A stretch of 64,000 nucleotides of DNA from CAIKMD01 sp035552195 (GCA_035552195.1 DASZLU010000129.1:1-64000), one strand, 5' to 3'. Positions 52,840 to 62,204 are shown, counted from the stretch's first letter. Made by a program: numbers and translations. The notes: generated from the sequence alone by a model not told the origin.

Positions 52840-54498
52840 CTAATCCTGCGGCTCGAGCTTCACGATCGACGCGCCGTGATTGCTGCCGACCCAGATCGCG
52901 CCATCTTTGTCAACGAACATGCGACGGATATTGGTCGAGCGGGGCAGCAGGTATTCGACCCATTCGCCGGTCTTGGGATTGAGCCGGTCGACGCGGTCGG
53001 TCAGCATCGATCCGGTCCATATCTCGCCATCCTTTGCCGGCACGACGTCATAAGGATCGAAATAGGGCGTCGGCACTTTGAACTCGGTGATCTTTTCGGT
53101 CTCCGGATCGAAGCGGCCGATATTGTTGCCGTTGAATTCGGCGAACCAGAGAATGTCGTCGGCATCGACTCGGCCGCGGCGCGGGCGCGAATAAGCCGTC
53201 GGCGTCGGATAGATGGTGAGTTGCTTGGTCTTGGCGTCGATCCTGCCGATCTCGCCGCCACCGAAAGCAAGCAGGTAGAGGTTGTTCTGATGATCGGCGG
53301 GCATGCCGTAACCGGCGACGCCTTGGCCGCGCAGATCCTTCACCGGACCGAGATTCTCCCACTTCCCGCTTTTGACATCGAGCCGGAAAGTCGAATGCTT
53401 GTCCTGGTCGTTGCTCCACACCTTGCCGTCGACCGAGGCGTAGGTCGGGGTGACCATCGATTCCTGCGTGTGGTCGTTCTGCCAATCCTTGGGCAGCGGA
53501 TAGAAGGTGAATTTCTTCGCCTTCATATCGAAGCGCGCGACGCCGGTCTGATACATCATCGAGACCCAGAGATCGCCTTTCGCATCGGGTTCGAGATCGA
53601 GCGTGCCGGTCGGGAAGCCGGGCTTCACCATGGGCAGCGGATAATCCTTCGCCTTGCCGGTCCTGGGATCGAGCGACCCCATGAATTGATGACCAAAATC
53701 GGCGTACCAGATCATGCCATCGGGCATGCGCACGACGTCATGCGGCTGCGCGTCCTGACGCGGCAAGTTGTATTCGGTGATGATCACATGCCTCGCGCGG
53801 CCGCTCGGCCGCGGCAGCGTCTTGAGCGGGAAGTTCCAACTCTGCTGCTTACTGAGATTGATCGTCGTCATCCATTCGGCGATCGGCTGCAATTGCTCCG
53901 GCGTGCCGAAGCCGCGTTGCGCGCTGCCGACCGTCGGTTGCGGATGCGACGGCACGCTGCCGGGCGAATAGCTCGACATGCGCTTATAGACTTGCTGCCA
54001 CTCGTCGGCGTTATGCGTCGATTGGAAGATGCGCTGCAGCGAGTGACACGCATCGCAATTCGAGAGGAATTGCTGCTGCTTCTCGGTGCCCGGCGCGCTG
54101 ATCATCCATTCGGCGTCGGTGAGCTGATTATAAAGCTGCTTCGCCTTGCGAAGCTTGAGATCGGCCGCGCTCGGCTTGCCGGGGGCAACCGTCGTGCTCG
54201 GGAAACCGTCGACCTCATAACCGACGGCGCGAATGGCAAGATCGTATTTGCCGGGGGCAAGGCGCGAGGCGGGGAACGCGTAGTGGCCCTGATCGTCGGT
54301 GACGACGGTGGTGGTGACGGTCGAACCGGTCTGGGTGGCGCTGACCAGCACGCCGCCCATGGCGCCTTCTTCGTCGGAGCGGATCGTGCCTTGCAGAGCG
54401 ACCGCGCCGGTCTCGGCCGCGAAGATCGGTAGCGGCGCCGTTACGGCGAGGAGCAACAGAAACGCGAGGGAACCAAGGCCGACACGCATCCTAATCAT
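52840..54498 (-). CDS. Exported hybrid: carboxypeptidase-like domain, c-type haem motif and Vgb-like propeller
   Basis: A 552-aa protein with a signal peptide (cleavage near IFAAE). Residues about 33-110 are a carboxypeptidase regulatory-like (beta-sandwich) domain. A c-type haem motif C148-x-x-C151-H152 (CDACH) follows, and the C-terminal 320 residues form a beta-propeller like virginiamycin B lyase (repeats of the IWYADF, LWVSMM, IWTGSM, IWVGSNHG kind). The mixture suggests periplasmic electron transfer or sensing coupled to a propeller; no single family function is known. Last gene of the F420 run, in the same direction. Confidence 0.8.
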   Translation of the reverse strand: MIRMRVGLGSLAFLLLLAVTAPLPIFAAETGAVALQGTIRSDEEGAMGGVLVSATQTGSTVTTTVVTDDQGHYAFPASRLAPGKYDLAIRAVGYEVDGFPSTTVAPGKPSAADLKLRKAKQLYNQLTDAEWMISAPGTEKQQQFLSNCDACHSLQRIFQSTHNADEWQQVYKRMSSYSPGSVPSHPQPTVGSAQRGFGTPEQLQPIAEWMTTINLSKQQSWNFPLKTLPRPSGRARHVIITEYNLPRQDAQPHDVVRMPDGMIWYADFGHQFMGSLDPRTGKAKDYPLPMVKPGFPTGTLDLEPDAKGDLWVSMMYQTGVARFDMKAKKFTFYPLPKDWQNDHTQESMVTPTYASVDGKVWSNDQDKHSTFRLDVKSGKWENLGPVKDLRGQGVAGYGMPADHQNNLYLLAFGGGEIGRIDAKTKQLTIYPTPTAYSRPRRGRVDADDILWFAEFNGNNIGRFDPETEKITEFKVPTPYFDPYDVVPAKDGEIWTGSMLTDRVDRLNPKTGEWVEYLLPRSTNIRRMFVDKDGAIWVGSNHGASIVKLEPQD

Positions 54499-54582
54499 CG
54501 TCTCCTCCGATCCGTTTTATAATTTCGGCACGACCCTCCGACGAACCACCACCATTTCGCCAAATCGTACAGACGACGCCGA

Positions 54583-55515
54583 TCAGGCTGGTTTGTATTT
54601 GCCGGTCAGTTGCGGTGCGGTCAGTTCTTTATGGCCTTTCTGCTCGCGCTCCAGCCGGGTCTCGCGCGACCAGGTGCGCTTCAGATCGTCGCGCACCGTG
54701 ATCGTCAACCGGCCCAGACCCTCGGCCTCGATCTCGACCTTATCGCCATCCTGGAAAGCGTTGAGGCCGCGGTGATTGGTGCCGGTGGCAAGGACATCCC
54801 CCGGCTCCAGTGTGTGGATCGAGCTGATGAACTCAATGCAGCGCGGAATCTTATGCGCCATGTCGTTGGTGTTGAAGCTTTGCTTCACCGCACCATTGAC
54901 CCAGAGCTTGATCTGGATGTTCTGCGGGTCTTTCACCTCGTCCGCCGTGACGATGTACGGGCCGATCGGTGCAAAGGTCTCGCGCGCCTTTGATTGATAG
55001 AAGGTGTTGCCCGCCGGCGGCAGGCCGCGCGCCGAGCCGTCGATGAAATTGACGTAGCCGAAGATATAGGGCATCGCATCGGCGGCTTTCACGTTCGTCG
55101 CGCGCTTGCCGATGATCAAGGCAACCTCGGCCTCGCCCTCGAAGACGGTCGCCGGCACGTCGGGCAGTACCATCGTGTCGCCGTCGCCGATGAGGCCGTT
55201 CGACGATTTCATGAAGGCGTTGATCGGCGCCGGCTCTTTGCGGGTGCCGTCTTCCATGTAATTGACCGCCATGCAGTCGATGTTGCTCGGCTTCGTTATC
55301 GGCGCGCGAAATTTGACGGAGCTGACGGGCACGCCCTTGCCGCTATTGGCGGCGTCTTCGACCTTCTTTTTGTAGTCGCTCCAGCGCTCGATGAGCCCGT
55401 TCATCAGACTGCCGGGGTTGGCGTGCGGAATGTCTTTCACTGCATCGGTGACATCGACGACGCTGTCGCCTTTGACGATGCCAATGCGATAGTCGTTAAA
55501 AAAGCAGATCTTCAT
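54583..55515 (-). CDS. Fumarylacetoacetate hydrolase family protein
   Basis: A 310-aa FAA-hydrolase fold protein (also 2-oxo-hepta-3-ene-dioate or acylpyruvate hydrolase-like). The metal-binding region is around PATVFEGEAEVALIIG, with E-x-E for the metal, and the family signature NFIDGSARG and KARETFAPIGPYIVT is present. It splits C-C bonds in beta-diketone intermediates of aromatic catabolism. It is downstream of the LLM gene with 51 nt between, and so may be part of one F420-linked pathway. Confidence 0.87.
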   Translation of the reverse strand: MKICFFNDYRIGIVKGDSVVDVTDAVKDIPHANPGSLMNGLIERWSDYKKKVEDAANSGKGVPVSSVKFRAPITKPSNIDCMAVNYMEDGTRKEPAPINAFMKSSNGLIGDGDTMVLPDVPATVFEGEAEVALIIGKRATNVKAADAMPYIFGYVNFIDGSARGLPPAGNTFYQSKARETFAPIGPYIVTADEVKDPQNIQIKLWVNGAVKQSFNTNDMAHKIPRCIEFISSIHTLEPGDVLATGTNHRGLNAFQDGDKVEIEAEGLGRLTITVRDDLKRTWSRETRLEREQKGHKELTAPQLTGKYKPA

Positions 55516-55566
55516 GTAAGTCCTCCCATTTATTACGGCTCTTCTACGCCGCCGATCCGTCGCCGT

Positions 55567-56631
55567 CTAGGCAGCCTTCTCGATCACCTTCGCCCAATCC
55601 TCGAGCAACTCCATTTCGTGCCCATTGCGCAGATTGATGGCGAGTTGGCTGAAGCCGGCGGCTTTGAAGGCCTTCACGCCTTCGACCAATTCTTCTTCCG
55701 GACCGGTCATCGTCATGTTGCGGATGAGGTCCGCGGACAGAAGCTGCTCTTCCTCGGGCCGCAGGAACATCAGATGGCCGCGATGATTGGTCAGATAGCG
55801 CGCATCGGCCGGCTCATAGGTCTTATAGATTTCGAGATAGCGTTCGTAGAGCGGCTTCAGGAAAGGCAGCGGCTTGGTGATCGAGCCAAGTTCGTCATGC
55901 TCGGCATAGTCGTGGAACAGCATCGTGATCGAAGGGCCCGCTTGCGCCTTGGCGCGCGCGCTGTCGGCGGCCTCGCCCGGGCGCAGCACCGCGCCGGCGC
56001 AGAAGGTCGTCGAGTAAAGGTCTTTCACATCGCGACCGGCGGTGGTCCAGGATTTCTTCATCGCTTCGAGCGCCGCGGCCGCCGGCTGCGGCTTGCCGCC
56101 GCCCGCCAGCCAGCCGGCGCCGAGCTTGGCGACGAGATCGCGGCCCTTCGGCCCAAAGGCCGAGATATGCGCCGGGATCGGATTGTCGATGTTGATGTAG
56201 CCCTTCTCGGGGTTGAGGAAGCGGACCTTATGCGTGCCTTCTTCGTGCCATTCGACGGTCTCGCCGCGCAGCAGCGCCTCGACGACACGGAGATATTCCT
56301 CGAGCCGCGCCAGGGTGATCGCCGGCAGCCCCATGGTGCGGCGGCCGGTGAATCCGGTGCCGAGACCCATCTCGATGCGGCCCGGCGCCAGCGCGTTGAG
56401 CGAGGCGAGGGCGCTTGCCGCAACGGGCGCGATGCGGTTCGATGGGATCAGCACGCCGGTGCAGAGCTTGATCTTGCTGGTCTGCACCGCCGCCGCGCCC
56501 ATCGCGACGAAAATCTCGGCATTCAGCAGATGCGTGTCGTAGAACCAGGCATGGGTGAAGCCCAACTCCTCGGCGCGCTTCACGACTTTCCAGTGATGCG
56601 CCGACGTCGCCAGTTGAATGCCGTATTCCAT
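55567..56631 (-). CDS. Luciferase-like (LLM) oxidoreductase, putatively F420-dependent
   Basis: A 354-aa TIM-barrel enzyme of the luciferase-like monooxygenase superfamily. Family segments are AEELGFTHAWFYD, TGVLIPSNRIAPVAA, GLGTGFTGRRTMG and HISAFGPKGRDL. F420-dependent LLM enzymes share this layout; the FMN-dependent kind is also possible. Its gene starts 12 nt after fbiC, so the F420 cofactor is the natural choice. Possible reactions are F420-dependent oxidation or reduction of cyclic substrates. Confidence 0.85.
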   Translation of the reverse strand: MEYGIQLATSAHHWKVVKRAEELGFTHAWFYDTHLLNAEIFVAMGAAAVQTSKIKLCTGVLIPSNRIAPVAASALASLNALAPGRIEMGLGTGFTGRRTMGLPAITLARLEEYLRVVEALLRGETVEWHEEGTHKVRFLNPEKGYINIDNPIPAHISAFGPKGRDLVAKLGAGWLAGGGKPQPAAAALEAMKKSWTTAGRDVKDLYSTTFCAGAVLRPGEAADSARAKAQAGPSITMLFHDYAEHDELGSITKPLPFLKPLYERYLEIYKTYEPADARYLTNHRGHLMFLRPEEEQLLSADLIRNMTMTGPEEELVEGVKAFKAAGFSQLAINLRNGHEMELLEDWAKVIEKAA

Positions 56632-56643
56632 GGTGGCCTCCCT

Positions 56644-59010
56644 TTATGTCTCCGCCCGCTCGTAGCGGCGGGCCGGGGTATCGATCGGCGGCGCCAGCGG
56701 CGGCGCGTTGAAGGATGCGCGCTGCCGCTCGGCGGGCGCGGCTTGATAAAGCGTCGTGCGTTGCCAGGGATCGCGGCCGAGATCGCGGATGATCTGCTCC
56801 ATCGTCTCGGGCGGCATCTCCTGGCCGTGGCTCGCGCCGGCGGCGCGGGTGATGCTCTCATTCATCAGCGTGCCGCCGAGATCGTTGCAGCCGGCCTTGA
56901 GACAGGCCGCGGCGCCTTCCGGTCCCATCTTCACCCATGAGGTCTGGATGTTCGGGATCACTGGATGGAGCGCCAGCCGCGCGACCGCATGGATCAGCAC
57001 CGCTTCGCGGAAAGTCGGGCCGAGGCGGCAACCTCCGCGCAAATGGATCGGCGTTTCCATCGGCACGAAAGGCAGCGGCACGAACTCGGTGAAGCCGCCG
57101 CTCTTGTCTTGCTGCTGCCGCAGTTGAAGGAGATGCCGCGCCCAATGCTGCGGATGATCGACGTGGCCAAACATGATTGTCGCGGTGGTCTTGAGACCGG
57201 TGCGATGCGCCGTCTCGACCACGGACAACCATTGCGCGGTCGTCACCTTGTCGGGGCAGATGATGGCTCGCACCTCGTCGTCGAGAACTTCCGCGGCTGT
57301 GCCAGGTAGCGAGCCGAGGCCGGCGTCTTTCAGCTCTGTCAGGAATTCTTCGATCGAGATGCCGAGCGTCGCCGCGCCTTGCGTGATCTCGAGGGGCGAG
57401 AAGGCATGCACGTGCATGCCGGGCACGGCGTCTTTGATCGCGCGGCAGATCGCAAGATAGGTCGCGCCTGTGTAATCGGGATGGATGCCGCCTTGCAGGC
57501 AGACCTCGACCGCGCCGCGCTCCCAGGCCTCTACCGCGCGGCGTGCGATCTCATCGAGATCGAGATCGTAAGGCCGTCCGCGCAGATTTTCGCTGAGCTT
57601 TCCCTTGGAGAAGGCGCAGAATTTGCAACGGAAATAGCAGATATTCGTGTAGTTGATGTTGCGCGTGACGATGTAGCTTACGCGATCGCCGTTCGTTTCG
57701 GCGCGCAGCGCATCAGCGGCGGCGCACACAGCAGCGAAGTCGCTGCCGCGCGCGGCAAAGAGCGCGACGATATCGCTTTCGGTGAGCATATGTCCGCCGG
57801 TGGCGCGATCGAGGATTGAAGTGAGGCTGCTGCTATCGCGCAGCGCCGGCATCGCCGGCGACGCCAGCTTCGCGCCTGGCATCCAACCATCGGCGCGGGC
57901 GAAATCTTCGGCATCGGACGCGCGCAGCACGGCGGTGCGCATCGGCGGCGCAAGCCAACGCTCGGCTTTTGCCGCATAGGTCGGATAGATCGCCAACCGT
58001 TCGACCAACACCTTGCCGGCGGCATCCGTTTCGCGCGCCAGCGCGTCAAGTTCGGGCCAGGGGCGTTCCGGATTCACATGATCGGGCGTCACCGGCGACA
58101 CGCCGCCCCAATCGTTGAGGCCCGCGGCGACGAGGTGCGGCAGCGCGCCGGAAGCGAGATTGGGGGGCGCTTGGATGTTTATCGCGCCGCCGAAGATCAG
58201 CCGCGCGATGGCGATGGTCCAAAGATGATCGGCGAGATCGGGCTCGGCCGCGCTCGCCATCTTGGTGTTCGGCTTGGCGCGGAAATTCTGGACGATGATT
58301 TCCTGGATATGGCCGTATCGCTCATGCAGAGCGCGCAACGCGAACAGCGCGTCGACGCGTTCCTCGCGCGTCTCACCGATGCCGATGAGAATTCCGGACG
58401 TGAAAGGCACGGAAGCTTCGCCGGCGGCCGCGATGGTCGCGAGCCGCGCGGCCGGCACTTTGTCGGGCGAGCCGAAATGCGGTCCGCCGCTCCGGCACAG
58501 GCGCTCCGCTGCGGATTCCAGCATCAGCCCTTGGCTCGCCGAAACCTCGCGCAGTCGCAGGATGTCGCCCTTCTCCATGACCCCGGCATTGATATGCGGC
58601 AACAGCCCGGTCTCGCGCAGCACCAGCGCCGCCATGGCGGAGAGATAATCGAGTGTCGTCGCGTAGCCGAGCCGCGCCAGCTCGTCGCGTGCCGCGCGAT
58701 AGCGCAGCTCCGGTTTGTCGCCGAGGGTGAAGAGTGCCTCACGGCAACCGGCCGTCGCACCGTCGCGCGCGATAGCCAACACCTCGTCGGATGAGAGATA
58801 GGCACGCTCACCGCGACGCGGCGGATGCGCGAAGGTGCAATAGTGACAAGAATCGCGGCAAAGTCGCGTCAGCGGAATGAAGACCTTGCGCGAATAAGAG
58901 ATCAGCCGGCCATGCGCCGCGTCGCGCAGGGCGACGGCACGCGCCATCAGCGCAGCGAGATCGCCGGTGGTCGCGAGAGCGAGCGCTTCGTCGCGCGTGA
59001 TGCCGCTCAT
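56644..59010 (-). CDS. fbiC: Bifunctional FO synthase FbiC (CofG-CofH fusion)
   Basis: A 788-aa protein that makes the deazaflavin FO of coenzyme F420. Two radical-SAM domains: the CofG half has C51, C55 and C58 in CRDSCHYC, and the CofH half has C458, C462 and C465 in CYFRCKFC. Both are complete. The start at ATG 59010 overlaps the cofC stop (ATGA). The fused form is shared with actinobacteria. It takes tyrosine and 5-amino-6-ribitylamino-uracil as substrates. Confidence 0.94.
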   Translation of the reverse strand: MSGITRDEALALATTGDLAALMARAVALRDAAHGRLISYSRKVFIPLTRLCRDSCHYCTFAHPPRRGERAYLSSDEVLAIARDGATAGCREALFTLGDKPELRYRAARDELARLGYATTLDYLSAMAALVLRETGLLPHINAGVMEKGDILRLREVSASQGLMLESAAERLCRSGGPHFGSPDKVPAARLATIAAAGEASVPFTSGILIGIGETREERVDALFALRALHERYGHIQEIIVQNFRAKPNTKMASAAEPDLADHLWTIAIARLIFGGAINIQAPPNLASGALPHLVAAGLNDWGGVSPVTPDHVNPERPWPELDALARETDAAGKVLVERLAIYPTYAAKAERWLAPPMRTAVLRASDAEDFARADGWMPGAKLASPAMPALRDSSSLTSILDRATGGHMLTESDIVALFAARGSDFAAVCAAADALRAETNGDRVSYIVTRNINYTNICYFRCKFCAFSKGKLSENLRGRPYDLDLDEIARRAVEAWERGAVEVCLQGGIHPDYTGATYLAICRAIKDAVPGMHVHAFSPLEITQGAATLGISIEEFLTELKDAGLGSLPGTAAEVLDDEVRAIICPDKVTTAQWLSVVETAHRTGLKTTATIMFGHVDHPQHWARHLLQLRQQQDKSGGFTEFVPLPFVPMETPIHLRGGCRLGPTFREAVLIHAVARLALHPVIPNIQTSWVKMGPEGAAACLKAGCNDLGGTLMNESITRAAGASHGQEMPPETMEQIIRDLGRDPWQRTTLYQAAPAERQRASFNAPPLAPPIDTPARRYERAET

Positions 59011-59654
59011 GCCGCGCGCACGCCGATGGAGTCGAGCAGGGCGCGTGCGCGCGTACGCGACGGCTTGGCAAGGAAAGCGGCGAGGTCTTCCGGCGTGTCG
59101 ATATCGAGACCGATACCGGGCAGGGGCACTATCGCCGGCTCGATGCCGCAAGCGCGTGCCGCGTCGAGATGCGGGAAGTAGCTGTTGTCGCCGAAACGCA
59201 GCGGTACCGCATCGGCGGGCGCGGCGAGGATGGTGTTGGAGCCAAGTTCGTCGCGCGCCGGTACGATGACGAAGCGATGCCCCCGTTGATGCGCAGCGAT
59301 CACGCACTCGATCTCGGCGGATGTCGCCAGCGGCACGTCGCCGGGGACGGTCAGCATCGCATCGCCGCGTGCGGCGAGGCGCCGCGCTGCGCCCATGACC
59401 GCGCCGGTATGGCCTTCGGTCGCGTGCTCGGCGAAGATCTGTGCGCCATAGCGCTGCGCCAGCGCGTGCGCTGCGGGATCGATCGTGACAACGATCGCGC
59501 CGGCAAGGCCGCGGGCCCCGGTCACCGCTTCGAGCACGTCTTCGAGCATCGCCAGCGCCAGCACGCTGCGTTGCGCTTGCGGCAAAGCGGGGGCGAGGCG
59601 CTGCTTGGCGCCGCTCGTCTCCTTTACCGGCACGACGGCCCAGATCGCGCTCAT
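59007..59654 (-). CDS. cofC: CofC-type 2-phospholactate/3-phosphoglycerate/PEP guanylyltransferase
   Basis: A 215-aa nucleotidyltransferase. The N-terminal VVPVKETSGAKQRLAP is the usual nucleotide-binding loop and TVPGDVPLAT the metal site; the end has GIGLDIDTPEDL. It activates a three-carbon phosphoacid with GTP for F420 side-chain synthesis. Which acid is used (2-phospholactate, 3-phosphoglycerate or PEP) cannot be decided from sequence alone. ATG 59654 overlaps the cofD stop and its own stop overlaps fbiC. Confidence 0.9.
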   Translation of the reverse strand: MSAIWAVVPVKETSGAKQRLAPALPQAQRSVLALAMLEDVLEAVTGARGLAGAIVVTIDPAAHALAQRYGAQIFAEHATEGHTGAVMGAARRLAARGDAMLTVPGDVPLATSAEIECVIAAHQRGHRFVIVPARDELGSNTILAAPADAVPLRFGDNSYFPHLDAARACGIEPAIVPLPGIGLDIDTPEDLAAFLAKPSRTRARALLDSIGVRAA

Positions 59655-60604
59655 TGTGCGGGCTCCAAAACCCTCGCGGCGGCGTCCAGCACAACACGCG
59701 CCAACGCTTCGCGGTCGGCCAGCGTCTCCATCAGCGCGTTCGCCGGGACGACGGCGCATTCCAGACTGGCGCAGCTCAGCGCGTCGGCGTGATCGACGAT
59801 GTAAGCATCGATCAAATCGCCGTAGCGGCGCGCGACCGCAGCGGCGCTGATCTCGAGACCGAGTTCCTGCATCATCTTCGCCGTCGGGCCTTTGACCGCG
59901 CGGCCGCCGATGATCGGCGACACGGCGATGACCGGCGCGGCGCAATCGCGCAGCGCAGCGCGCACGCCGCGCAGCGCGAGGATAGGCTCTATGCTGATGA
60001 AGGGGTTTGATGGACAAAGGATCACGGCGCCGAGCGCCGGATCGCCGAGAGCGGCGAGCAACGCCGGTTGAGGCCGCGCGTCCGCGGCGCCGGCGAATTC
60101 GATTGCGGTGATCACGGGCTCGCAGCGCTGGCGCACGAAATAGGGCTGAAAATCGAGCCAGCCGTCTTTCGTCTTCACCCGCGTGCGCACCGGATCATCG
60201 CTCATCGGCAGGATCGTTGCGCCGATGTCGAAGCGCCGGCGGAAATCGTCAGTGATCTGCGACAGACTCTCGCCGCCACGCAGCCGCCGGGTGCGCTCGA
60301 TATGCGTCGCGAGATCGCGATCGCCGAGATTGAACCAGGTCTCGCCGCCGAGCGCTTCGAGCGAGGCCATGAAATTCCAGCTCTCATCGCGCCGGCCCCA
60401 GCCGGTCGCTTGATTATCAAGCCCGGCGAGCGCGTAGAGCAGTGTGTCGATGTCGGGCGAGATCGAGAGGCCGAGATGCTCGAAATCGTCGCCGGTATTG
60501 GCGATGACCGCGAGGTCGCCGGGCGGCAGCACGCGGCTCAAGCCCAGCGCCAGCTTGGCGCCGCCGACGCCGCCCGAAAGCGCGATGATGCGATGGTGCT
60601 GCAT
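59651..60604 (-). CDS. cofD: 2-phospho-L-lactate transferase CofD
   Basis: A 317-aa transferase that joins the activated phosphoacid to FO, giving F420-0. Signatures are ALSGGVGGAKLALGL at the N-terminus, NTGDDFEHLGLSISPDIDTL with the metal-binding aspartates, and the closing CPSNPFISIEPIL. ATG 60604 overlaps the cofE stop as TGATG. Full length for the family. Confidence 0.93.
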   Translation of the reverse strand: MQHHRIIALSGGVGGAKLALGLSRVLPPGDLAVIANTGDDFEHLGLSISPDIDTLLYALAGLDNQATGWGRRDESWNFMASLEALGGETWFNLGDRDLATHIERTRRLRGGESLSQITDDFRRRFDIGATILPMSDDPVRTRVKTKDGWLDFQPYFVRQRCEPVITAIEFAGAADARPQPALLAALGDPALGAVILCPSNPFISIEPILALRGVRAALRDCAAPVIAVSPIIGGRAVKGPTAKMMQELGLEISAAAVARRYGDLIDAYIVDHADALSCASLECAVVPANALMETLADREALARVVLDAAARVLEPAQ

Positions 60605-61374
60605 CAGCGGAAAAGATCCTCTGCGGCGGTGCGGATCAACGCTTTTGCCGGTCGTGGCTGCGCCGACCACATCAGGCCACGCACCAGCACGGCGGGCTGC
60701 GCCTCATCGGCCTGGCCCATAAGCAGCGATGCGGCTGCCGCGATCTCGTCGGCGAAGCCGATCTCGGTGACGCGCAGCGTGCGGCCGTAAAGATCGTCAT
60801 GGCCGCGCTTGTCGATGAGCGAGGGTAGGCCGGCGGCGCCCAGCGCGATACCGGCGGTGCCGCAGCGCCAGGCGCGGCCGAAGCTGTCGCTGATGATGAC
60901 GGCCGGTGCGACGCCGAAATGCGCGCCGAGTTTCTCGCGCAGCGAAGCGGCCGACGCGTCCGGATCGCGTGGCAGCAATAGCACGGGCTCTACGCCGGTT
61001 TCCGGATCGATATTCGAGCGATCGACGCCGGCATTCGCCATCACATAGCCGAGGCGATGCTCGACGATCAGCACGCCCGGGCGATGACGCACGACGCGAA
61101 TGCTTTCATCAAGGATCACCTGCACCAGCCGCGGGTCCTTGTCGGTTTCGCGCGCCAGATGCTCGGCCTCGGCGCTGGGCTCGACATGCGCCAGATCGAC
61201 ATAGCGGCCCTCGGCCTTGGAGACGATCTTTTGCGCCACGACCAGTACGTCGCCGGCGCTCAGCAATTTGCCGACTCTACGCTCCAGCCCGGCGGCCAGC
61301 ACAGCCGCCAGATCGTCGCCCGGTTTGACGAGCGGCAGACCGGAAAGGGCGATCAGGGAGGCCGTGTCGGACAT
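60604..61374 (-). CDS. cofE: F420-0:gamma-glutamyl ligase CofE (stand-alone)
   Basis: A 256-aa ligase that adds glutamates to F420-0. Signatures are DVLVVAQKIVSKAEGR and the ISDSFGRAWRCGTAGIALG segment. It lacks the C-terminal FMN reductase domain that makes the actinobacterial FbiB longer, so a dehydro-F420-0 reductase is not supplied here. First gene of the F420 run, divergent from the F420:NADP oxidoreductase gene with 134 bp between. Confidence 0.93.
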   Translation of the reverse strand: MSDTASLIALSGLPLVKPGDDLAAVLAAGLERRVGKLLSAGDVLVVAQKIVSKAEGRYVDLAHVEPSAEAEHLARETDKDPRLVQVILDESIRVVRHRPGVLIVEHRLGYVMANAGVDRSNIDPETGVEPVLLLPRDPDASAASLREKLGAHFGVAPAVIISDSFGRAWRCGTAGIALGAAGLPSLIDKRGHDDLYGRTLRVTEIGFADEIAAAASLLMGQADEAQPAVLVRGLMWSAQPRPAKALIRTAAEDLFR

Positions 61375-61508
61375 TTTCTCGCGCAGGTGAGACGAAACAG
61401 GCCGGAAAGGCCGCGGCGAGCCTCGCGACAATTCCCGTTGCTGTCAATTGCCGCTGCCGCGATGATGCCCAGCGAAAATCGGGGCGAAACGCGCTCAAGG
61501 AGAGGCTC

Positions 61509-62174
61509 ATGGCAGGACGGTCGACCGTCGCCATCATCGGCGGCACGGGAGCGGAAGGCGGCGGCATCGCGCTGCGCCTCGCCAAAGCGGGGCACCGTGT
61601 GCTGATCGGCTCGCGCGATGCAGCCAAAGCCAAAACGGCCGCGACCGAGTTGGCGGCGCGGGCCAGCGCCGAAATCGCCGGCGACGGCAATCGCGCCGTG
61701 GCTGCGGCGGCGGAGATCGTCATCGTGACGGTGCCCTATGCGGCTGAGCGCCCGACGATCGAGGACATCCGCGATCTTCTCCCCGGCAAGATCCTCGTGG
61801 ACGCGACGGCGCCGCTGGTGCCCCCGCGCGTCAATCGCGTGCAATTGCCGGAAGGCGGCTCGGCAGTGGCGGCGATCCAGGCGCTGCTGGGCGAGCAGGT
61901 GAAGGTCGTCTCGGCGTTCCAGAATGTCTCGGCCGAGAATCTGCGTCATGTCGACGAGCCGGTCGATTGCGATGTGCTGGTCTGCGCCGATGACGCGCCT
62001 GCACGTCAGGTGGTGATCGATCTCATCGCCTCGATGGGAATGCGCGGCATCGATGGCGGACCGATCTGCAACTCGGCTGTGGCCGAGGCGCTCACCTCGC
62101 TGCTGATCTGGGTCAATCGTAAATACAAGGTCGCCGGCGGTTCCGGCATCCGCATCACGGGTATCGAAACCTAA
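61509..62174 (+). CDS. npdG: F420-dependent NADP+ oxidoreductase (NpdG/Fno-like)
   Basis: A 221-aa reductase that moves hydride between F420H2 and NADP+. The N-terminal Rossmann motif is AIIGGTGAEGGGIALRLAKAG, then SRD (NADP-binding arginine), VPYAAERPT and the end segment SAFQNVSAENL, as in Fno. It is divergent from cofE, placing cofactor use and synthesis under linked control. Confidence 0.9.
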   Translation: MAGRSTVAIIGGTGAEGGGIALRLAKAGHRVLIGSRDAAKAKTAATELAARASAEIAGDGNRAVAAAAEIVIVTVPYAAERPTIEDIRDLLPGKILVDATAPLVPPRVNRVQLPEGGSAVAAIQALLGEQVKVVSAFQNVSAENLRHVDEPVDCDVLVCADDAPARQVVIDLIASMGMRGIDGGPICNSAVAEALTSLLIWVNRKYKVAGGSGIRITGIET

Positions 62175-62187
62175 CGTGTCCTCTCCT

Positions 62188-62204
62188 CGTCACCCCCGCA
62201 AAGG
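62188..62204. repeat. Half REP-like unit
   Basis: CGTCACCCCCGCAAAGG matches the first 12 bases of the palindromic unit near 34 kb but the matching arm is lost. It lies between two convergent genes. Confidence 0.5.

Noticed and set aside
52876..54432. A 518-codon open frame opposite the haem/propeller hybrid gene
   Set aside because: Low-complexity antisense frame; the minus-strand protein has a signal peptide, CxxCH and propeller repeats.
54994..56940. A 648-codon open frame on plus across the LLM and FAA genes
   Set aside because: It crosses the ends of several real genes, lacks motifs and is a shadow of high GC codon use.
59011..59697. An N-terminal extension of FbiC into the cofC gene
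   Set aside because: The extension is arginine-rich translation of cofC in another frame. The 4-nt overlap and the usual FbiC N-terminus fix the start at 59010.
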